Below, one piece after another: positions 36,272 through 45,569 of a stretch of DNA of 64,000 nucleotides. Origin of the DNA: Acidisarcina polymorpha (GTDB taxonomy: Bacteria > Acidobacteriota > Terriglobia > Terriglobales > Acidobacteriaceae); NCBI RefSeq assembly GCF_003330725.1, contig NZ_CP030840.1, positions 2,046,001 through 2,110,000 on the forward strand. Reading direction: 5' to 3'. The first letter of the stretch is position 1. Every line of letters starts with the position of its first letter. The notes under the pieces were generated by a model. That model saw nothing but the letters and a program-made list of their open reading frames with translations, had not been told where the DNA came from and made no database searches. The translations under genes were made by a program, and so were the position numbers.

Positions 36272-38053
36272 ATGAACTTCCTTCGGCGGCGTTTTCTCGG
36301 CTCCTCGCTTTTCGTGCTCGGCGGAGCGTTGACCGATGCTCTTGCCACTCCTCTCTGGAGATGGAACAATTCGACGCCGCTGCAAGCCGTAATAGCGACT
36401 CCGGATTCGTCATCGGTCCAGTTCATCGATGTCGCTCAGCATGCCGGCTTAACGGCGCCGAACGTCTGGGGTGGTGTCGATCACAAGCGGTCGATTATCG
36501 AGACCAAGGGAAGCGGCGTCGCTTTTTTCGATTACGATAACGATGGCTGGCTGGATATTTATCTCACCAACGGAAATCGTCTCGACACGCAGTGGCCCAC
36601 TGGCCAGGCCCCAACCTCTCACCTCTATAAGAACAACCGCGACGGCACCTTCACCGATGTTACCGCGAAGTCGGGACTAGGAATTACCGGTTGGCAGACC
36701 GGCGTCTGCATCGGCGATTACGACAATGACGGATGGGACGACCTCTTCTGTTGCTTTTGGGGACATAACATCCTCTTTCATAACAACGGTAATGGGACCT
36801 TCACCGATGTGACCCGCAAATCCGGTCTATATCAGGAACAGGCACGCTGGGGCGCGGGCTGCACCTTCCTCGACTATGATCGCGATGGACATCTCGACCT
36901 CTTCGTCTGTAACTACCTCACACTGGATTCTAAGAAAATTCCCTCCCCGACCGATCCCAGTTACTGCCAGTGGAAGGGCGTTCCCATCTTGTGCGGCCCC
37001 CGCGGCTTGCCCGGCGACACTAACATTCTCTACCACAACAATGGGGATGGCACCTTCACCGACGTCTCGCAGAAATCCGGAATCCTGAAACCCGGACCGC
37101 GTTATTCAATCACCGCGGTCTCCTATGACTTCGATAATGATGGATGGCCCGATATCTACGTCGCAGTCGACTCCCAACCGAGCATCCTGTTTCAGAACAA
37201 TCATGACGGTACCTTTACCGACGTTGCCGTCATGTCCGGCACAGCCTATAGCGACAGCGGCCACGAACAGGCTGGAATGGGCGTGGCTGTCGCCGATTAT
37301 GACTGCGATGGCTGGTTCGATATCTTCAAAACCAACTTCGCGGATGATACTTGCAACCTATACCACAACAACGGCGATGGCACCTTCAGTGATGTCACCT
37401 TCAGCGCCGGAACTAGCGTGAACAGCCGCTATGTGGCCTGGGGCTGCGGCTTCGTCGATTACGACAACGATGGTTGGCAAGATATTGTTCAGATCAACGG
37501 GCATGTCTATCCCGAGATCGACAACTATCACTTCGATCAAACCTTTAAGAATCCGCGTCTGGTCTACAAGAACCTGGGCAATGGCCGCTTCAAGGATGTC
37601 TCGGCAGAGATGGGCGCGGGCATCAGTGAGCATTTCTCCAGCCGCGGCGCCGCATTCGGCGACTATGACAATGACGGCGGCATGGACATCTTAATACTGA
37701 ACCTGAATGACCTTCCGTCGCTGCTTCACAATGAAGGCGGCAGCAAGCAGAACTGGATCAAGATCAAGCTGGTAGGCACAAAGTGCAACCGTACTGCCAT
37801 CGGCGCTCGTGTCCGCGTCATCACCGGCAAACATGCGCAGATGGATGAAGTCCACAGCGGCACCAGCGTCATGTCCCAAAGCGATCTTCGCCTGCACTTT
37901 GGCCTGGGAGCGATCGATACTGTCGACCTTATCGAGGTAAAGTGGCCAACGACCCAGAAGATCGAAAGCTTCAAGCAAGTCCGCGCTAACCAGATACTCA
38001 CGATTCGCGAAGGCGACGGTATCATCGACACGTTCAAACCCAAATTGCGATAG
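36272..38053 (+). CDS. FG-GAP / ASPIC-UnbV (CRTAC1-like) exported protein
   Basis: A 593-residue protein with an RRRFLGSS Tat-like signal and seven calcium-loop repeats of a beta-propeller, each about 50-60 residues apart (FFDYDNDGWLDIY near 86, IGDYDNDGWDDLF near 148, FLDYDRDGHLDLF near 200, YDFDNDGWPDIY near 287, ADYDCDGWFDIF near 346, VDYDNDGWQDIV near 394, GDYDNDGGMDIL near 463), followed by an ASPIC/UnbV domain from about 495 (KCNRTAIGARVRV). Such proteins are extracellular and probably bind ligands or polymers; no enzymatic activity is established. It starts 12 bases after the large fusion gene and shares its domain type, so the pair probably forms an operon that arose by duplication. 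Confidence 0.9.
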   Translation: MNFLRRRFLGSSLFVLGGALTDALATPLWRWNNSTPLQAVIATPDSSSVQFIDVAQHAGLTAPNVWGGVDHKRSIIETKGSGVAFFDYDNDGWLDIYLTNGNRLDTQWPTGQAPTSHLYKNNRDGTFTDVTAKSGLGITGWQTGVCIGDYDNDGWDDLFCCFWGHNILFHNNGNGTFTDVTRKSGLYQEQARWGAGCTFLDYDRDGHLDLFVCNYLTLDSKKIPSPTDPSYCQWKGVPILCGPRGLPGDTNILYHNNGDGTFTDVSQKSGILKPGPRYSITAVSYDFDNDGWPDIYVAVDSQPSILFQNNHDGTFTDVAVMSGTAYSDSGHEQAGMGVAVADYDCDGWFDIFKTNFADDTCNLYHNNGDGTFSDVTFSAGTSVNSRYVAWGCGFVDYDNDGWQDIVQINGHVYPEIDNYHFDQTFKNPRLVYKNLGNGRFKDVSAEMGAGISEHFSSRGAAFGDYDNDGGMDILILNLNDLPSLLHNEGGSKQNWIKIKLVGTKCNRTAIGARVRVITGKHAQMDEVHSGTSVMSQSDLRLHFGLGAIDTVDLIEVKWPTTQKIESFKQVRANQILTIREGDGIIDTFKPKLR

Positions 38054-38090
38054 CGACATAAGGATTAAAATATTCGGACGCAAAACGCCG

Positions 38091-38552
38091 CTATTTCTTT
38101 GTGAGCGCATCCAGGCCAGCTTGTGCGACCTGCTCGTCTATCTCAGATTTCGCTCCGCTCGCTGAAATTCCTCCCAGCGTCTGACCATCGATCTTCACCG
38201 GCAGTCCTCCCTGGTTCGGAAAGAACTCTGGAAACGCTAATACCTCGACGTTTCCCTTCTTGATTGCATCGGCTCCGTCCTTTGACGGGCTCCCGTAAAA
38301 GGCAGCGTGGCGGGCTTTCTTTTGGGCGAACTGTATGGTGTTCAGGCTCGCGGTTTCACCCTTCTCCAGAAAAAGCAGGTTGCCGCTCTCATCGACCACA
38401 CAGATCGTGACACTGACATTGAGGTCCTTGGCCTTGGCCTCGGCGGCAGCGACCATGATCTTAATCGTGTTCAGGTCAAGGTATTTCTTGTTGGGTAGAT
38501 CGCTGGCATAGACAGCACTAGAAACAAGCATCATGACCAATAGCTTGAGCAT
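38091..38552 (-). CDS. Exported GlcG/HbpS-family protein
   Basis: A 153-residue protein of the GlcG/HbpS (DUF336) family. A signal peptide (MLKLLVMMLVSSAVYA) precedes a compact domain with the family segments ICVVDESGNLLFLEKG near 50 and GGLPVKIDGQTLGGISASGA near 115. Characterised relatives bind haem or act as small ligand or redox sensors, and some of them are secreted. No haem-binding residue can be assigned here with certainty. AGGAGG stands 8 bases before the ATG. It sits between FG-GAP genes and a TPR gene, 39 bases before the latter's convergent-side neighbour and on the same strand as it. Confidence 0.85.
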   Translation of the reverse strand: MLKLLVMMLVSSAVYASDLPNKKYLDLNTIKIMVAAAEAKAKDLNVSVTICVVDESGNLLFLEKGETASLNTIQFAQKKARHAAFYGSPSKDGADAIKKGNVEVLAFPEFFPNQGGLPVKIDGQTLGGISASGAKSEIDEQVAQAGLDALTKK

Positions 38553-38591
38553 AGAAAGGCCTCCTGTCGTTCGTGTGACAGCTGTATATCT

Positions 38592-40277
38592 TCAATGACT
38601 CGCTGAACTGGCGGGCTGACTCTGCGACACAACTAAGAACTGTTTTACGTCTCGCCGCTCGCGCTCAATAGCGGCGGCCTGGACTCTCTCGATTTCGTCG
38701 TGGATCTGGAATTCCTGCTTCGCCTCCGCTGGTTTGCCGATGCGATCATAAACTACGCCCAGCCGGTAATGGGCCTCACCCAGTTCAGGATTCACTTCGA
38801 TCGCCCGCCGGTAACGGTCGATCGCTTGCTCAATATCGTGTCGCGAGAACGCGAGAATACCGAGTTGCAGATAGGCTTCTCCGCATTTCGGATCAAGCGC
38901 GACGGCTTTCTTCAGCATGGTCTCGGCGGAGCTCTGTTGATCGCCGGCCTGCTCTCGTCTCAGCAGGGCCATCGCATCGAGGTAATTTGCGATCGGATTG
39001 TCAGGTTGCTGCTGCACGAAATTTGCGAGCCTCTGACCGATGCACGGCAACGGCGTAGGCGAGGCCATTTCTATCTTCCCCATGAAGATATACGGCTCCG
39101 GATCTGCCGGATTCAAGTCAGACGCCTCACATAAGCGAAGCGACGCCTCCTCGTACCGAGCTGTAGCAAAGAGCGCCGCGCCCAGGGCCGCGAGCATCCG
39201 GGGAGATTTTGGATATGCCTTCGCCCCATTGCCGAAGACCTCCACGGCTTGCCACATGGCGCGGTGAAGCAGAAGCTCTGATCCCCATTCAAAATAATTT
39301 TGCTCGCTTGGGTCCAACCGCGCAGCCTGCTCCTGCTCATGGACGGCAGACAAAGGATCCCCTAACTTCTCATCGAGTTCACCTGCCAGCCGATGAAGAT
39401 CGGAGCGATCCGCCTTTGCCAACAATGCCCGCACATGCCCTCGGGCCCGCGAGTAATCGCCGGTCGCGTTATAGGCGAGCGCCAGATCGTATTCGTTTTC
39501 ACGGTTGGAAGGGTCGATCTTGTAGGCAGCCTCCAGCAGCGGAATCGATTCCTGGTATCTGCCCGCGTGGAGGTAGAAGATGCCGAGCTTCCGGTTAGCC
39601 TCAAAACCAGCAGGCGCTGCCACCAGAGCAGCGCGTAGTTCGCTCTCCGAACCATCCACTTTACTGGCGCTCTCCAGATGGGGCGAGGAGCTGTTTTCCA
39701 GGGACTTCGATTTCAACGCTGAGGTTTCGCGTGCAAGCGCTTCGCTCGTTCGCAAACTGGCATCCGAGCCATGACCGCCGACCGCAGTCCAGTCGGTCAC
39801 GCCCGCCACGGTAAAGTTAGGCTTGTCGGCGAACTCCATCGCATCCGTCGGGGCTCCAGAAGAACCCGCGTTCTCGGAGGGACTTGTTCCTGAAGCTGCT
39901 AAGACCAGGTCTATCCTGAGCTCGCCTCCTGTGGCTGATACAACCACCGGGATAGCAGCGCGCAATGAGGACTTCTCTGCGCTGATCACATATGCCCCGG
40001 CTTTAATCCCTGAGAAGGCAAAATTGCCAAGCGCATCGGTGTGCGTCTCGGTCGTAGCAGCGGCGCTCTGTTGCCGCAGCCGGACAATTACGTCTGCAAC
40101 TGGTTTTTTCGCGCTATCGAGAACCTGACCTTGGACGATATCAGAGCTGGATGGCTGGGCGCCAGCTCCCTTCGCCAGAGCCAACCCCGTCACCATAAGG
40201 ATGAAAAAGAGCCTAGAAATTCCCGGGAGGCGCCACAGATCCCGGATTGCATGCGACGGCCGCAAGGCGTTACCCAT
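38592..40277 (-). CDS. Exported TPR protein with N-terminal carboxypeptidase-regulatory domain
   Basis: A 561-residue protein: transmembrane or signal segment near 20-42, a CarboxypepD_reg/Ig-like domain (about 48-130, VQGQVLDSAKKPVADVIVRL), a Ser-rich linker, and TPR units from about 205 to 545 (AIDRYRRAIEVNPELGEAHYRLG near 490). The segment EWGSELLLHRAMWQAVEVF near 335 closely matches one in the TPR protein at 26.6-28.2 kb, so the two are paralogues; only this copy carries the regulatory-like domain, which also occurs at the front of the TonB receptor. It probably acts as an envelope scaffold. The role is unknown. GlcG/HbpS follows downstream on the same strand. Confidence 0.85.
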   Translation of the reverse strand: MGNALRPSHAIRDLWRLPGISRLFFILMVTGLALAKGAGAQPSSSDIVQGQVLDSAKKPVADVIVRLRQQSAAATTETHTDALGNFAFSGIKAGAYVISAEKSSLRAAIPVVVSATGGELRIDLVLAASGTSPSENAGSSGAPTDAMEFADKPNFTVAGVTDWTAVGGHGSDASLRTSEALARETSALKSKSLENSSSPHLESASKVDGSESELRAALVAAPAGFEANRKLGIFYLHAGRYQESIPLLEAAYKIDPSNRENEYDLALAYNATGDYSRARGHVRALLAKADRSDLHRLAGELDEKLGDPLSAVHEQEQAARLDPSEQNYFEWGSELLLHRAMWQAVEVFGNGAKAYPKSPRMLAALGAALFATARYEEASLRLCEASDLNPADPEPYIFMGKIEMASPTPLPCIGQRLANFVQQQPDNPIANYLDAMALLRREQAGDQQSSAETMLKKAVALDPKCGEAYLQLGILAFSRHDIEQAIDRYRRAIEVNPELGEAHYRLGVVYDRIGKPAEAKQEFQIHDEIERVQAAAIERERRDVKQFLVVSQSQPASSASH

Positions 40278-40393
40278 TTACGAAGAACTTGACCAGACTA
40301 CCTCGTGAATTCTACTAGCTCGCGTTGCTGCTCCGGTAGCAACCGCTTCGGCTGTTGACCACGCCCGCGATCATGAGCGAATACTGAGCATGC

Positions 40394-40831
40394 TTAATAC
40401 AACATTTGGCTCTCGATAAACTCTTCAGGAGTTCCATCCTGGGGATTTACAAAAATAACGTCTCTCGGGTCTCGTCGTGGCGTATCCACGGAGAAAACGA
40501 CAAATGGTTCCTCCAGAATCTCACTGGTGCCGTGGACGGTACCCTTCTTGAAGAAGACCAGTTGCCCGGGCCCAAGTTCAAACCCAGGCATCTCGCCCAG
40601 GAAGAAGCGCGCCCGTCCGGAAACCACCAATAAATACTCGTCGCAGGTTGCGTGATAATGGGCAGGCACCCTGGTGTAGACGCGGAAAACCCGGGCGCTT
40701 GCCTCCGGCTCATCCGTAAGGCGCGTGTCGATCAGCATCGTACGGGCTTCGTCGGGAAAAGCTTTGGCGATCGCGTGAATATCGAAGACCGCTGACTTTT
40801 GAGACGACTGGGCATTGGGGCTTTCAGACAT
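40394..40831 (-). CDS. Cupin-domain protein
   Basis: A 145-residue single-domain cupin. Metal-binding first motif H-x-H-x3-C-D-E (AHYHATCDEYLLVVSG near 65) and second motif with a final His (PGQLVFFKKGTVHG near 95) are intact. This is a small beta-barrel that binds a metal and a carboxylate or sugar ligand; it may be an isomerase, dioxygenase or sensor, and the sequence does not say which. The ATG at 40831 is chosen because GAGGTC lies about 7 bases upstream; an open frame reaches 40948 but its first 39 residues are Arg-rich with no family support. Divergent from the methyltransferase-Ddl gene with a gap of about 150 bases. Confidence 0.82.
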   Translation of the reverse strand: MSESPNAQSSQKSAVFDIHAIAKAFPDEARTMLIDTRLTDEPEASARVFRVYTRVPAHYHATCDEYLLVVSGRARFFLGEMPGFELGPGQLVFFKKGTVHGTSEILEEPFVVFSVDTPRRDPRDVIFVNPQDGTPEEFIESQMLY

Positions 40832-40980
40832 TTGTGACCTCACTCTTCGAGGACGAACAACGTCGCATGTTTGTTCCCTTTGAACTACGAATTCGTGCCT
40901 CCTCCGACGCTCGCGCCATGACAGACTGAAAGAGTGAATGATCTGCATTTACCGCCCGATCCACTTCCTTGCGAGGCCGC

Positions 40981-42957
40981 ATGAGTGGACGACCGCGACT
41001 GTTGCCCGGCCTGCGCGTAAGCGAGGGGTTTATGCAGCATCCCTTCGACGCCGCAGCCGGCGTCCAGACCAGCGGCCTGGTGAGCGGCCGCAATCTGAAG
41101 ACGGGACACGCTCACGACCGGCACAACACCGCCTATTATGGCGTGGCGCCATCGGTCTTTCGGGAGCTGTGCAGACGCTGGCTTGGCTCGTCTCCGCAGA
41201 TCCAGTCCTCACAAATCAAGCTGGAAGACCGCACTTTTATTGACTTCGGCGCCGGAATGGGCCGAGCCATGCTCCTCGCGGCCGAGCTGCCGTTTCGCGA
41301 AGTCCTCGGGGTCGAGATCAATCCTTTCCTGGGCCGGATCGCGGAAAAGAACATCGCTATTCAGCTTCAGTCCGAACAGCCCCGATGTTCGATGCGTCTG
41401 CTTCGTCAGGACGTTCTCGACTTCGAGTTTCCCGACAATCCTTGTGTCGCATTCCTCTTCAACCCCTTCAGCGGCACAGTCCTTCGGCGTCTCTTGAAGC
41501 GAATCGGGTCCGCATTCGAAGCTAGACCCGGAACGCTGGACCTGCTCTATGTCAACCATGAGTTCAAGTCGGTATTAGGGCAACATCGAGGCTTCGTTCA
41601 ACTCTGGAGCGGAGACATCTTCAAATCGAGCGAGGACGAAGAGGCCGACCGCAACATCCTGCAGAACCAGCCTGACGGGGAGTATGCCGCCAGCGAGTAC
41701 GAATCTTGTTCGATTTTTCGCTGGGTGGGCGTTCCTCGGTTGACACTTCCCCGGCACCGCAATGATGTCCGTGGCCCGTACAATCAAGAACGCATGACTA
41801 CAAAACACTCCGGAACAATCCCTAAGCATTCGCCAAAACCCAGGGTCGGAATTTTATTCGGTGGCCGCAGCGGCGAACACGAAATCTCCTTGCTCTCAGC
41901 AGCCTCGATATTGAAGGCCATCGACCGGGAGCGCTACGAGGTCGTACCGCTCGGCATTACCAAAGAAGGCCGCTGGATTACCGCACAAAACGCCGAAGCC
42001 TTGCTCGCAGGCGACGCTGGGGCCCTACTGCTAGTCAGTTCTGCCAACCCTGATGCACCTGCCCCTGCCCGTGTGGAAGCGACAATTCAGCCGACCGCGC
42101 TCAGTCAATCACTGCACGTCGATGTCATCTTTCCGGTGCTGCACGGCACCTTCGGCGAGGACGGCACCATCCAGGGACTCTTCGAACTTGCGGACATTGC
42201 GTATGTCGGGTCCGGCGTGCTCGGTTCGGCCGCCGCCATGGACAAAGACATCATGAAGCAGCTCTTTGCCGCAGCGGGTCTGCCTATCCCGAAACACGTG
42301 GGTATCCTCCGCAAAGAGTGGAAGGCTGCACCCAGGAAAGTCATCAAACGTGCGGAAGATGCACTGAAATATCCAATGTTCGTGAAGCCGGCGAACCTGG
42401 GCTCCTCGGTGGGAATCAGCAAGGTCCATGATCGCAGGGAACTTGGTCCGGCCATCGATCTGGCGGCCACTTACGACCGCAAGATCGTGATCGAACAGGG
42501 CGTCGGAGGCGCAAAAGGAAAAGCTCGAGAGTTAGAGGTCGCCGTGCTCGGCAACGATGAACCTCTCGCCTCGGTCGTCGGCGAAATCGTTCCCGGCAAA
42601 GAGTTCTACGACTACGAAGCCAAGTATCTCAGCGAAGGTTCGGTGCCGATCATCCCCGCAAAACTGACAAGATCTGAATCGAAGCAGGTTCGCCAGATGG
42701 CGATCGCCGCCTTTCGCGCCTGCGACTGTTCGGGTCTAGCCCGGGTTGATTTCCTGATGGAGCCCCAGGCCAAATCTGGCAAGCCGCCTCGCATCTACGT
42801 CAATGAGGTCAATACCATGCCTGGATTTACCAAAATCAGCATGTATCCAAAACTGTGGGAAGCTTCTGGAATCGCCTATACGCAACTTATCGACAGGCTC
42901 ATCGAGCTGGCCTTGGAGCGACGAGCGGAAAAAGACGAGACCAAATACAGCCGATAG
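40981..42957 (+). CDS. ddl: SAM-dependent methyltransferase fused in frame to D-alanine-D-alanine ligase
   Basis: One uninterrupted 658-residue frame. Residues about 1-270 form a class I methyltransferase: SAM-binding FIDFGAGMGRAML near 88 with the acidic GVEINP after it, and an NPF motif near 162. The Ddl part begins at an internal Met (ATG 41794) and is complete at 387 residues: GGRSGEHEISLLSA near residue 298, the HGTFGEDGTIQGLFEL block near 390, ATP-grasp MFVKPANLGSSVGI near 465 and metal-binding NEVNTMPGFT near 612. Ddl makes the dipeptide for peptidoglycan. ATG 40981 has GAGG 5 bases upstream. The internal start at 41794 has only a weak AAGAA, but independent synthesis of Ddl from it is possible. 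If not a sequence error, this is an unusual fusion. Confidence 0.85.
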   Translation: MSGRPRLLPGLRVSEGFMQHPFDAAAGVQTSGLVSGRNLKTGHAHDRHNTAYYGVAPSVFRELCRRWLGSSPQIQSSQIKLEDRTFIDFGAGMGRAMLLAAELPFREVLGVEINPFLGRIAEKNIAIQLQSEQPRCSMRLLRQDVLDFEFPDNPCVAFLFNPFSGTVLRRLLKRIGSAFEARPGTLDLLYVNHEFKSVLGQHRGFVQLWSGDIFKSSEDEEADRNILQNQPDGEYAASEYESCSIFRWVGVPRLTLPRHRNDVRGPYNQERMTTKHSGTIPKHSPKPRVGILFGGRSGEHEISLLSAASILKAIDRERYEVVPLGITKEGRWITAQNAEALLAGDAGALLLVSSANPDAPAPARVEATIQPTALSQSLHVDVIFPVLHGTFGEDGTIQGLFELADIAYVGSGVLGSAAAMDKDIMKQLFAAAGLPIPKHVGILRKEWKAAPRKVIKRAEDALKYPMFVKPANLGSSVGISKVHDRRELGPAIDLAATYDRKIVIEQGVGGAKGKARELEVAVLGNDEPLASVVGEIVPGKEFYDYEAKYLSEGSVPIIPAKLTRSESKQVRQMAIAAFRACDCSGLARVDFLMEPQAKSGKPPRIYVNEVNTMPGFTKISMYPKLWEASGIAYTQLIDRLIELALERRAEKDETKYSR

Positions 42958-43200
42958 AGCAACCGCAGGGAACTGGTGACAAGCCGGCGGTGTCAATTTA
43001 GATTGGAACTGCTCTGAGACAGCGCCGCTTGGCAAGCCCTTCTTGCGGCGACCCAAGAGTGCATCTTAGGCATGAGAGCACTTTGACTTCCGGGGCATGC
43101 AAGGCCGTCGGTCAGTGCGTTGCTTTTTAGCCAGAAAGCCACACCTCGCAACTCTCGGCTGTGATTAGAAGTGAGAATGCTCTAGAGGGAAGACAGAACG

Positions 43201-43656
43201 ATGACGCTGCTCGATGCACCGCAGTACAACGAAAAACGGGCCAAGCTGGTTCGCAACCTCTCGATTGCTGCCCTGGTCATCGTTCTCGTCGGCGGTTTTT
43301 GCACGTTCTGGTTCTGGAATTGGCCGGCGGAACACCGCATCAACAATTTCATGGCCGTCGTCGAATCTGGCGATTTTGCCAAGGGCTTTGCCGAATGGAA
43401 TCGAGACCCCAATTGGCAGAAACATCCTCAGCAATACTCGGCCTATGACTTTGACCAATTCCAGAAGGACTGGGGTCCCATGAGCGAGTACGGCAAGATT
43501 CGCAGCCACAAGCTGCTCATGGCCAAATCAGTCGGAAACGGCACGGTGGTCGGCATGGTGATCAACGGAGACACGGCCCACCCCTTGTTTCTCCGCGTGG
43601 ACAACAAAACCAAGACGATCGGATTCTCGCCAGTCGAACTCTACGTAGGCCCGTAA
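43201..43656 (+). CDS. Membrane-anchored small protein, function unknown
   Basis: A 151-residue protein with one transmembrane helix near 20-42 (NLSIAALVIVLVGGFCTFWFW), after a charged cytoplasmic N-terminus, and a small soluble domain outside (Trp- and Tyr-rich, MAVVESGDFAKGFAEW near 50). Such an arrangement of helix plus a sub-100-residue domain recalls small envelope proteins with a lipocalin-like or cystatin-like turn, but I cannot assign a family. AGAGGGAAG stands about 10 bases before the ATG. It converges on fabD. Confidence 0.75.
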   Translation: MTLLDAPQYNEKRAKLVRNLSIAALVIVLVGGFCTFWFWNWPAEHRINNFMAVVESGDFAKGFAEWNRDPNWQKHPQQYSAYDFDQFQKDWGPMSEYGKIRSHKLLMAKSVGNGTVVGMVINGDTAHPLFLRVDNKTKTIGFSPVELYVGP

Positions 43657-43749
43657 CGAATGATGGAAGCCGGGTCATGCTTTCAGGCGACGAGAGACCG
43701 GCGAAATCAACCAGTCGATCCTGCCGAGTCCCCGCTGATGCGAGTTGTT

Positions 43750-44700
43750 TCACGCTCCTGCAATCATCTCGATTGCGTGATTTAAGGTCGCCGCGTCCTG
43801 CACGTGAGCATGCTGCTGCTCCCGGTCGATCTGACGAACCAGACCGCTCAGAACCTTGCCTGGACCAACCTCCAGGAAGAGGTCCGGCTTTTCCGCGATC
43901 AACAGCTGCATCGATTCCACCCAGCGTACCGCGCCAGTCACCTGCCGGATCAGCGCGTCCCGCAGCGCCTCTGCTTCGGTGCTAAAGACTGCACCGACAT
44001 TGACCACGACTGGAATCCTGGCGGCAGTGAACGACATTTCCTTCAGCAAAACCGCCAGCCTGTCCTGCGCCGGCTGCATCAGCGGGCAGTGGAATGGGGC
44101 GCTTACCGCCAGCAGGACCGCCTTGCGTGCACCACGCTCTTTCGCAAGAGCAATGGCGCGCTCCACGGCTGTAGTTGTCCCTGAAACCACGATCTGCGAA
44201 GGGGAATTGATGTTCGCCGTGGCCACGATCTCCCCCGTCTCAGCCGACGCGTCGACGCATGCCTTCAGCACCTCGTCTGCCGCCATGCCGAGAATGGCCG
44301 CCATCGCACCTTTTCCCGCCGGGACCGCCTCTTGCATGTAGCGTCCCCGCTCCCGGACCGTCTCCACGCCATCGGCAAAGGTGATTGCGCCGGCCGCAAC
44401 GTTGGCGGAATATTCGCCTAGAGAATGACCGGCTGCGTAGCTCGGAGTGACACCCTTCTCCGCGAGAACGCGCTGCGCCGCAACCGACACTGTGAAAATC
44501 GCTGGCTGCGTGTTTTCAGTCAAACGAAGCTCTTCTTCGGGCCCCTCGAAACACAGTTTCGAAAGCGAAAACCCGAGAACATCATCGGCTTCCTCGAAGG
44601 TTTGCCGCGCTACCGGGAAATTCTCATAGAGGTCGTGGCCCATACCGACGGATTGCGAACCCTGGCCAGGGAAAAGAAATGCGAGTTTCTTATCGATCAT
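43750..44700 (-). CDS. fabD: Malonyl-CoA:acyl-carrier-protein transacylase
   Basis: Transfers the malonyl group from CoA to acyl carrier protein to feed fatty-acid elongation in the cytoplasm. 316 residues, the normal length. Active-site GHSLGEYSA with nucleophilic Ser near 93, the oxyanion GQGSQ near 12-16 and the catalytic His in SAPFHCPLM near 200 are all intact. It reads in the same direction as plsX, rpmF and yceD-like genes farther up, as in many bacteria, but a membrane-protein gene on the other strand separates it from plsX and no fabH is present. No strong ribosome site is visible before its ATG. Confidence 0.95.
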   Translation of the reverse strand: MIDKKLAFLFPGQGSQSVGMGHDLYENFPVARQTFEEADDVLGFSLSKLCFEGPEEELRLTENTQPAIFTVSVAAQRVLAEKGVTPSYAAGHSLGEYSANVAAGAITFADGVETVRERGRYMQEAVPAGKGAMAAILGMAADEVLKACVDASAETGEIVATANINSPSQIVVSGTTTAVERAIALAKERGARKAVLLAVSAPFHCPLMQPAQDRLAVLLKEMSFTAARIPVVVNVGAVFSTEAEALRDALIRQVTGAVRWVESMQLLIAEKPDLFLEVGPGKVLSGLVRQIDREQQHAHVQDAATLNHAIEMIAGA

Positions 44701-44748
44701 GTCAGTGGTTATTCAAACGGAGTTCCCTGGAGGATGCAAGCCCGGACA

Positions 44749-44790
44749 AGACTCATATTTCCCAGACTCATACTTCCCAGACTCATCTCT
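44749..44790. repeat. Short tandem repeat, 15-bp unit, 2.8 copies
   Basis: The unit AGACTCATATTTCCC recurs almost exactly at 44749, 44764 and 44779 (last copy partial). It lies in the gap before fabD and is followed by a small CATCTCT/AGAGATG hairpin. No coding role seen. Confidence 0.6.
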
Positions 44791-44946
44791 TCAAGAGATG
44801 CCGTCCTTCCAGTCAAGGAGATGCTGCTTCCCGTCCGACCCTGAATGACAAGTGTCACCCCATCTTGCTGACAAACGCCTCTACACGAGCTTCGTGAGCA
44901 TAGCCATACTTGTTTTCAGAGTGGCGATCGCCACAGGAGCGCAATC

Positions 44947-45549
44947 ATGACACAGACTGGCAAAACGGCAGCGGCGGTTTCGGGGAGGGCAATAGGGGTG
45001 CTTTTCTTGGCGGGCTTCGGGTCCATCTGGTTGTTGAACGGCCTGACCGCCCTGCACCGTCTCAACGCCATTAGCCTGGGAGCAGTTGTGATGATCCTCG
45101 CGGTCTTCGCCATCCCCGCGCTACGGCTGCTGCGCATGGCTGGCAAGCGTGACGCTCATGCAGAGGCAACTCCGGAAGAACGTCAAACCAGGCGCGTGTT
45201 GCTTCGCGTCAACGCCACGCAAGGGGTGGCTATCATCGTTTCCGTCTGGCTGCTGAACGCCATCCATCGCGGAGAATTTGTTGCCCCGGTGATCGCATTC
45301 ATCGTCGGAATGCATTTATTCCCGCTGGCGGAGCTCTTCAACTATGCACCCTATAACGTGGCCGGAACCCTGCTGGTGGGCTGGTCAACTGTGGCCGTCA
45401 CCATCCTGCCACCGGAGCTGCTTTCTTCGATTGGAGCGTTGGGGACGGCGATCATTCTACTGGGAAGCGCGGCATACACACTGATGTCCGCAAGCAGGGC
45501 CGCACGAGCAACGCCAAGTTCCCCCAGATTGACCCATCAGACCGCTTGA
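44947..45549 (+). CDS. Multi-span membrane protein, function unknown
   Basis: A 200-residue protein with about six hydrophobic helices: near 15-35, 40-60, 83-105, 110-128, 135-155 and 158-178. A cytoplasmic loop near 65-82 is charged (KRDAHAEATPEERQTRR). The family is not recognised with certainty. AGGAGC stands 8 bases before the ATG. It sits on the opposite strand between plsX and fabD, where fatty-acid genes such as fabH usually are. Confidence 0.75.
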   Translation: MTQTGKTAAAVSGRAIGVLFLAGFGSIWLLNGLTALHRLNAISLGAVVMILAVFAIPALRLLRMAGKRDAHAEATPEERQTRRVLLRVNATQGVAIIVSVWLLNAIHRGEFVAPVIAFIVGMHLFPLAELFNYAPYNVAGTLLVGWSTVAVTILPPELLSSIGALGTAIILLGSAAYTLMSASRAARATPSSPRLTHQTA

Positions 45550-45569
45550 ACGGTTCCTTCTGAGATCCC

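Noticed and set aside
36500-37700. Repeated DNA units such as GAYTACGACAATGATGG
   Set aside because: They are the codons of the calcium-loop repeats of the FG-GAP protein and not a separate DNA repeat.
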